NCBI GenBank assembly: GCA_050261915.1
Contig: JBLNDT010000027.1
Span: 1-64,000, forward strand
Direction: 5' to 3'
Origin: UBA699 sp050261915
GTDB taxonomy: Bacteria; Bacillota; Clostridia; Clostridiales; Clostridiaceae
DNA length: 64,000 nt
Shown here: piece after piece, positions 58,667 through 64,000 of the stretch
How positions within the stretch are numbered: position 1 is the first letter of the stretch
How the letters are laid out: each line of letters begins with the position of its first letter
Position numbers and translations under genes: made by a program
Notes under the pieces: model-generated
Seen by the model: the letters and a program-made list of their open reading frames with translations, nothing else
Told to the model about the DNA's origin: nothing
The model's database searches: none

Positions 58667-59350
58667 TTAAAGGATATGATTTAAATCAAATAAACTTGAA
58701 ATTTCATAGTTTGGGGTTATTTCAGTTTTATTAAGAAGTTTATTAGGATTGTACCAGCAAGTATCTATGCCGTAGTTAATACCACCAAGTATATCTGAGG
58801 TTAAACCGTCTCCAACGATTAATATTCTGCTTTTATCAGTACATCTTATATTTTTTAAAGAATGCTGGAATATTTCCGGGTTTGGTTTTGACAAGCCCAC
58901 CTCTTCTGAAATAACTATTTCGTCAAAGTATTTTGCTATATCAGATTTACGTATTCTGTTGGATTGTACTGATATCAAACCATTTGTTACTATAAGAAGT
59001 TTGTAAATTCCATAAAGGCTTTCAATTAAAGGCTTACTGTCTTTGTATAATATTGATGAATCACCTAAATGTTTCATATAAGCCTTTGCAAAATTTTCAG
59101 TATCAAAATCTATTTTCAGATCTTTGGAAAGTCGTATAAATCTTTCTTCCTTGAGCTTTTCCTGAGTTATCAGCCCTACTTCAAATTCTTTCCAGATAGC
59201 AGCGTTTATTTCATGATATATTTTAAAGTGGTAATTTTCATCATACTCCAAATCAAATTGAAGCATTGTATTTTTAAACGCTTCTTTTTCAGATTTTTTA
59301 AAATCAAATAAAGTTTCATCTGCATCAAATATAATTACATCGTATTTCAT
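58667..59350 (-). CDS. HAD-family nucleotidase, YjjG-like
   Basis: A 227-residue HAD phosphatase. Motif I DVIIFDADETLFDF (Asp nucleophile), motif II LLIVTNGLISVQ, motif III lysine in SEEVGLSKPNPEIF, motif IV ILIVGDGLTSDILGG. Length and cap correspond to YjjG/noncanonical pyrimidine 5'-nucleotidases. It follows the binding-protein gene by only six bases and may be co-transcribed with it. Confidence 0.85.
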   Translation of the reverse strand: MKYDVIIFDADETLFDFKKSEKEAFKNTMLQFDLEYDENYHFKIYHEINAAIWKEFEVGLITQEKLKEERFIRLSKDLKIDFDTENFAKAYMKHLGDSSILYKDSKPLIESLYGIYKLLIVTNGLISVQSNRIRKSDIAKYFDEIVISEEVGLSKPNPEIFQHSLKNIRCTDKSRILIVGDGLTSDILGGINYGIDTCWYNPNKLLNKTEITPNYEISSLFDLNHIL

Positions 59351-59356
59351 AATTAA

Positions 59357-60592
59357 CTACTTGTCTCCTGGAATTTGTTCCTGCCATATTTCTTCGATGA
59401 TTGGTACTAGATTTGCAGGAATTTCCGGTACTCTGTGCTTTAATAGAGTTTCCTGAGGCAGTACACCTTCACCTAGGGCAATGCTTTCAAACTGCTTTTT
59501 TTCATCCGAAGAAAGCTTGCTGTTGTCAAGTACAGGAAGATCCCCCCAGCCTTTAGGATCATACTTGGCTGCCTGAGCCTCCACAGAAAGCACTTCGTTT
59601 ATTACTGCCATTGCACCTTCTTTATTTGTTGAATTAAAAGGTATTGCTAGGAAGTGAGTATTTCCAATAGTTCCTTTTTCAAGAATAAAGCTCTTTGTCC
59701 CTTTGGGATATTCACCATTTGCTATTTTACCAGATATTGAATTTGAACTATAGGTCATAGTCATGAGCAATTGATTGTCTGCATACATATTATCCAGTTG
59801 TGAAATTGATGCAGGATATGATTTTCCTTGGTTCCATAAATAAGGTTTTAATTCCTTAAGGTAATCCATTGCAGGCTGGATTGCAGCCTTAACAGATTCT
59901 TTGTCTGCTTTAACATTTGCAATTTTGTCATAGCCTACTGTTTCATATATAATGTTCCTTACAAAGGCGCTTCCTGTAAAATCAGGTGGTGCGGAGTATG
60001 TAAACTTTCCAGGGTTTGCTTTTGCAAATTCCATTAGTTCTCCTGCATTTACTGGAGTTTTTGATATTTTATTGCTGTTATAAACCATAACAAATTGAGC
60101 TTTCCCATATGGTGACTCATATCCATCCGTTGTATACCCGAAATCTTTTTTTACCTCATCAGAGTTTGAATCTACATACTTTGTGAAATTTGGCATTTTA
60201 CTTGTGAAAGGTCCAAAAAGCAAGTCTGCCTTTTTTGCTGTATAAAAATTTTCTCCATTTATCCAAACTATATCGATAGTTCCATTTTTATTGTCCCCTT
60301 GTTTGTCTGCAAGAAGTTTATTTAAAATATCATCGATATTCATTGGTACTCTTTTTAATGTAATATTATATTTTTCCTTTACAGTTTTAGCTAAATACTC
60401 ATCAATCCATCTGTTTGTGGTTTCGCTTCCACCCCAGCCGTAAAAATTAACAGTGGTTCCTTTAGAGTCTTCCAATATGGTATCCCAGTTCTTGTCCACT
60501 GCAGTGGTGCTTTTTATATCGGCTTTTTTGCCACAGCCAATAAGGCTTAGACACATAATAAATGTGATAAGTACTGCTAGTATTCTTTTCAT
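59357..60592 (-). CDS. ABC transporter substrate-binding lipoprotein, YnjB-like
   Basis: A 411-residue lipoprotein: signal MKRILAVLITFIMCLSLIGC with lipobox LIGC. The mature protein contains VNFYGWGGSETTNRWIDEYL, as in YnjB/polyamine-like extracellular solute-binding proteins. No permease or ATPase is adjacent, so the partner must be elsewhere or missing. Substrate unknown. Ribosome site GGGGGAAAATC. Confidence 0.85.
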   Translation of the reverse strand: MKRILAVLITFIMCLSLIGCGKKADIKSTTAVDKNWDTILEDSKGTTVNFYGWGGSETTNRWIDEYLAKTVKEKYNITLKRVPMNIDDILNKLLADKQGDNKNGTIDIVWINGENFYTAKKADLLFGPFTSKMPNFTKYVDSNSDEVKKDFGYTTDGYESPYGKAQFVMVYNSNKISKTPVNAGELMEFAKANPGKFTYSAPPDFTGSAFVRNIIYETVGYDKIANVKADKESVKAAIQPAMDYLKELKPYLWNQGKSYPASISQLDNMYADNQLLMTMTYSSNSISGKIANGEYPKGTKSFILEKGTIGNTHFLAIPFNSTNKEGAMAVINEVLSVEAQAAKYDPKGWGDLPVLDNSKLSSDEKKQFESIALGEGVLPQETLLKHRVPEIPANLVPIIEEIWQEQIPGDK

Positions 60593-60817
60593 GATTTTCC
60601 CCCTTTGAATTATGTATGTTTATTATACAATCACATGAAATTAATTATATCATGGATAAAGGTAAGTGTGTTGTATTATAATTGTACTTAATAGGTAAAA
60701 AATCAATTATTAAATAATTTTTGTATGTACCCTTCCAATTACAAATTGTATATCGTATTTATTATGAAAAGTTATATATTTAATTAGTTACTCAATGAAT
60801 TTGCAGGGGTGAGCGGT

Positions 60818-61780
60818 ATGTCTAAAATATTGGTTACGGCAATAGGATCTTTTTCAGCAGATATTGTGCTTAAATCGTTGAAAACTCAAGGCCATTATAT
60901 TATAGGTAGTGACATATATCCTAAAGCATGGATAGTTGATGCCTATAATGTTGATGAATTTATTCAAATGCCTTGTGCTGAAAAAAAAGAAGATTATATT
61001 GATTATTTAGAAAAGGTGTGTATAGATAATAAAATTGAATTTGTTTTTCCATTAATTGATTTGGAAGTTGACATTCTTTCCAGTGAGAAAAAGAGGTTTA
61101 TGGAAAAAGGTATAGTTATATGTGTATCTAATGATGAATCAATTAAGTTGATAAGAAATAAATATAATTTAATAAGTTTTTTGTCTGAAAAAGGCTTCAA
61201 AGGAATGATACCTACCAGGCTGATTGAAGACAATAACGAGTTTGAAATGCCAGTATTTATTAAACCTGTTTCTGGAAGAAGCAGTCAAGGGTGTAGAGCA
61301 ATTTCTAACAACCTTGAATTTAAATGCATGAAAAGTATTTTACCTGGAAGTGAATATATTGTACAGCCTTTTATTGAAGGAAATATTATTACTGTTGATG
61401 TTGTAAGAAATCCTTTAACCAATCAAGTTGTGTGTGTATGCAGAAGAGAATTGATAAGAAACAAATCTGGTGCAGGATTAACAGTGGAAATTATTGAAAA
61501 TCCTGAATTGGAATCCATGTGCGCGGCTATATCTGAAGCTGTGGGTGTTATTGGTACTGTGAATTTTGAGTTTATTGAGGGACGTGATGGTAATTTTTAT
61601 TTCCTTGAAATAAATCCACGTTTTTCTGGAGGAGTTGAATTTACGCATCTTGCAGGGTATAATGTGGTATATAATCATTTCTGCTGCTTTATAAATAAGG
61701 AGATTGAAAAAAGACCATCAGTTAAAAAGGCTATCATAGTTAAAAAATATGAGGAATATATTACTGAATATATAAAATAA
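60818..61780 (+). CDS. ATP-grasp domain protein (carbamoyl-phosphate-synthase-like)
   Basis: A 320-residue ligase-type protein. N-terminal pre-ATP-grasp Rossmann part (ILVTAIGSFSADIVLKSLK), then ATP-binding VFIKPVSGRSSQGCRAIS and metal site FYFLEINPRFSGGVEFT. Such proteins join acids to amino groups with ATP; many are in peptide or antibiotic pathways, but no partner is adjacent. ATG at 60818 is preferred to GTG at 60809 because AGGGG lies eight bases upstream. Confidence 0.85.
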   Translation: MSKILVTAIGSFSADIVLKSLKTQGHYIIGSDIYPKAWIVDAYNVDEFIQMPCAEKKEDYIDYLEKVCIDNKIEFVFPLIDLEVDILSSEKKRFMEKGIVICVSNDESIKLIRNKYNLISFLSEKGFKGMIPTRLIEDNNEFEMPVFIKPVSGRSSQGCRAISNNLEFKCMKSILPGSEYIVQPFIEGNIITVDVVRNPLTNQVVCVCRRELIRNKSGAGLTVEIIENPELESMCAAISEAVGVIGTVNFEFIEGRDGNFYFLEINPRFSGGVEFTHLAGYNVVYNHFCCFINKEIEKRPSVKKAIIVKKYEEYITEYIK

Positions 61781-61811
61781 TGAAAATGAAAATATAAAGT
61801 TAATTTGCAAT

Positions 61812-61849
61812 GCGTGCCTAAAACTGTAAAGTATAGGTGCGTATTTTTT
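61812..61849 (+). terminator. Rho-independent terminator
   Basis: GCGTGCCTA pairs with TAGGTGCGT (several G-T pairs), followed by six T. Confidence 0.7.
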
Positions 61850-61877
61850 ACTTATTTTAATCAATGGGAGGAAAATT

Positions 61878-62396
61878 ATGTATTCAATAGGAGAGCTTGG
61901 CAAAGAATTTCATCTATCAAGAAGCACTCTTTTGTATTATGACAAAATAGGGCTTCTAAATCCTTCAAGCCGTTCAAAATCAAAATACAGGCAATACTCA
62001 GAGGCAGACAGGGGAAGACTTGAAAAGATCTGTAATTTAAGGGAAACAGGGGTGTCATTAGAAGAGATTAAATATGTGGTGAATAAAACAGATATTAATG
62101 ATAGCTGCATATTGGAAAAAAGGCTCATGGATATAAATAATGAGATTAAACTTCTTAGGCTGCAACAACAGGTAATAGTGGAACTGCTTAAAAGTGACAA
62201 TATATCATATAATAAAATTTTATTGAGCAAGGAAGATTTTATAGATGTGCTTTCAGCTGCAGGAATTGAAGAATCAGTCATGGATAACCTTCACATTCAG
62301 TTTGAAAAAAACTCTCCTTCGGGCCATCAGGCATTTCTTGAATTCTTAGGCCTATCTGAAGATGAAATAAAAAATATACGGGAATCCAGCAGATAG
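61878..62396 (+). CDS. MerR-family transcriptional regulator
   Basis: A 172-residue regulator with the MerR winged HTH at the N-terminus (YSIGELGKEFHLSRSTLLYY, DKIGLL). A helical dimerisation segment follows, then a C-terminal region without obvious metal cysteines apart from a single Cys, so a small-molecule or stress sensor is more likely than a metal sensor. It lies 63 bp before the broken MFS gene, which it probably controls. Confidence 0.87.
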   Translation: MYSIGELGKEFHLSRSTLLYYDKIGLLNPSSRSKSKYRQYSEADRGRLEKICNLRETGVSLEEIKYVVNKTDINDSCILEKRLMDINNEIKLLRLQQQVIVELLKSDNISYNKILLSKEDFIDVLSAAGIEESVMDNLHIQFEKNSPSGHQAFLEFLGLSEDEIKNIRESSR

Positions 62397-62459
62397 TATT
62401 GACCTGTCTACAGCTTCACGGTTTATTATAAAAGGTAGCAATATACTGGAGGGGAAATT

Positions 62460-63653
62460 ATGATAAACAAAAATTTTACGCTGATTTGGATTGGTAAAAT
62501 AATATCACAGCTTGGGGACAAATTCTATGCCATAGCCTTGGCTTGGTGGATTTTACAGGAAACTAATTCACCATCAATTATGGGAGTTTTTTTATTTACC
62601 TCTGTGTTTCCAGGGGTAGTACTTGGATTTTTTGCAGGTGCTTTTGTGGATCGCTTAAAAAGAAAAAATATATTGATAATATCCGATATTATAAGGGGAA
62701 GTCTTGTACTTATAATTTCAATTCTGGCTTTAAACAAGGCGCTTATAATTAGTGAGGTTTTTATCATAGGATTTTTATTATCCATTACTACAGCTTTTTT
62801 TGAACCTGCAATACAAGCAATTATACCGGAAATTGTAGATAAAGAGATGCTCTGAAGGGCTAACGGCTTAAGTCAGATGGTTAGTGGAATATGTACTGTG
62901 GCAGGGCCACTCCTAGGTGCAGCTTTAGTCAGTTTTTTTGGAATAGGACTTGTGTTTATGGCAAATAGTATATCATACTTCATTTCTGCCATTCTTACAA
63001 CCTTCGTAATTGTAAAGAATGATTTTAGAAATCTAGGCTCCAAAACACATATGCTCCAAGATATAAAGGAAGGGTTGAAATTCATAAGAGATAAAAAGAG
63101 AATAACCTTGGTTTTGAAAATAATAGCAATTGCTCATTTTTTTCTCGGAAGTCTGATGGTATCAATGCCATTTATGGCCAATTCGATTTCTGGAAATGGA
63201 ATAAACAACCTGGGTATTCTTGAAATGATGCTTGGGGCTGGAATGATTGGTGGTTCACTATTTTTTAGTATAAGAAAAAAATACTTAATTAATGAAGAGA
63301 AACTTATAGTTGCAATTGTTTTAATTGGAATATGTTTTTCAATAATTGGAATAGTACATTATTTTAAAATTGGAAGTATATGTGCTTATGTTATAGAATT
63401 AACAGTAATTGGTTCATGCATAGCCTGTGCCTCAGTATTTTGGCAATGGCTCTTACAAAGTTATACTCCAGATTATATAGCTGGAAGGGTTTTTGGGATT
63501 TCGGCACTTATTGGGAATATTTCACTTCCTGCAGCATATGCAATTTTCGGCATTATTCTGGGGGTTAGCTCTATTTCTGCGGTAATGACTGGGTGTGGTT
63601 TATCCTTGATATTTTTAGGTCTTTATATAAAAAAGTTATACAGTATATTATAA
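62460..63653 (+). pseudogene. MFS transporter interrupted by an in-frame TGA
   Basis: A 12-span transporter read in one frame, except for TGA at 62853-62855. N-terminal half: QLGDKFYAIALAWWIL, then FAGAFVDRLKRKNILII. After the stop the frame continues RANGLSQMVSGICTVAGPLL, where the family usually has M-x-R-A-N, so a single-base change from a sense codon is likely. The second half has six further spans. ATG follows GGAGGGG. Probably a fresh nonsense mutation or a sequencing error; similar in type to the intact gene at 55599. Confidence 0.88.
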
Positions 63654-63664
63654 GGAGAACACTG

Positions 63665-64000
63665 ATGAAAACATTAGATTTAAAGGGTGAAAAAATTATA
63701 ATAAGAAAGGCACAAGTAGAGGATGCAGAGGCTATAATACAGTATCTGAATGTAATAGGAGGAGAATCAGATTATTTAACCTTTGGAGCCAAAGGTTTTG
63801 GTAGAAGTGTTAAAGGAGAAGAGGAGTTTATTGAAGCAGCTTTAAGTAAGAAAAATGCTTTGTTTCTCATTGCAGAAACTGATGGAAAGATAGTCGGAAA
63901 CTTAAATTTCTCTGGTGGAGTTAGACAAAGAACAGAACATGCAGGAGAATTTGGGGTAAGTGTGCTTAAAGAATATTGGGGAAAAGGCATAGGAAGGGAG
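63665..64000 (+). CDS. GNAT-family acetyltransferase (partial)
   Basis: The 112 residues seen before the window ends start MKTLDLKGEKIIIRKAQVED and include GGVRQRTEHAGEFGVSVLKE, then YWGKGIGRE, the acetyl-CoA-binding motif region (R/QxxGxG/A) of GNAT enzymes. RimI/RimL-like layout. Substrate unknown. ATG follows AAGGAG, 10 bp after the broken MFS gene. The C-terminus lies outside the window. Confidence 0.85.
   Translation, partial: MKTLDLKGEKIIIRKAQVEDAEAIIQYLNVIGGESDYLTFGAKGFGRSVKGEEEFIEAALSKKNALFLIAETDGKIVGNLNFSGGVRQRTEHAGEFGVSVLKEYWGKGIGRE

Noticed and set aside
62853..62855. TGA as selenocysteine in the MFS transporter
   Set aside because: MFS proteins have no selenocysteine members known to me at this place, the position normally holds a plain residue, and no convincing SECIS hairpin follows.

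Overview
The window comes from a low-GC, Gram-positive, endospore-forming anaerobe, most likely Clostridium sensu stricto or a close relative. The evidence is the AT-rich composition, strong AGGAGG-type ribosome sites, a complete spoIIIAA-AH operon, spoIVB and spo0A, and a SAM-I riboswitch and tandem T-boxes in front of amino-acid genes.

Layout. (1) 1-1965: an accessory patch with an ssb tail, a Staygreen-domain gene, an L,D-transpeptidase and three related RNA-like hairpins. A 22-bp direct repeat lies at both ends. (2) 1996-8247: a compact type IV pilus operon (PilB ATPase, PilC platform, one major pilin-like and four minor prepilin-like proteins, PilM/N/O-like proteins). (3) 8308-26786: a conserved clostridial core block, pepP, efp, a CD1247-type protein, spoIIIA operon, an Asp23 protein, nusB, xseAB, ispA, dxs, tlyA, nadK, argR, recN, spoIVB and spo0A. 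A sigma-H-like promoter and a 0A box sit in front of spo0A. (4) 26898-39853: an accessory island directly downstream of spo0A. It holds a frameshifted tyrosine recombinase, a secreted protein facing an M50 protease, several gene fragments, two tiny Spo0E-like phosphatases, an AgrD-like autoinducer peptide, two paralogous AgrC-like kinases, a DUF4062 protein, and Ku plus an ATP-dependent DNA ligase. (5) 39915-64000: metabolic and envelope genes. These include a polyprenyl synthase, NDH-2, an FMN-binding protein, metA with its SAM-I riboswitch, an ABC importer with a [2Fe-2S] protein, a multi-PAS kinase, hom behind tandem T-boxes, MFS transporters (one broken), regulators and an ATP-grasp enzyme.

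How the genes fit together. The most interesting idea is that the island beside spo0A is a sporulation-timing module. A secreted AgrD-type peptide would be sensed by orphan AgrC-like kinases, with Spo0E-type phosphatases removing phosphate from Spo0A. The second kinase copy has only a vestige of its peptide gene. A duplicated spacer of about 125 bp flanks the DUF4062/Ku/ligase cassette that separates the two kinases. Independently, several genes have their ribosome site correctly spaced only for AUU or AUA start codons.

Limits: all calls rest on reading the sequence and recognising families; no database search was run.
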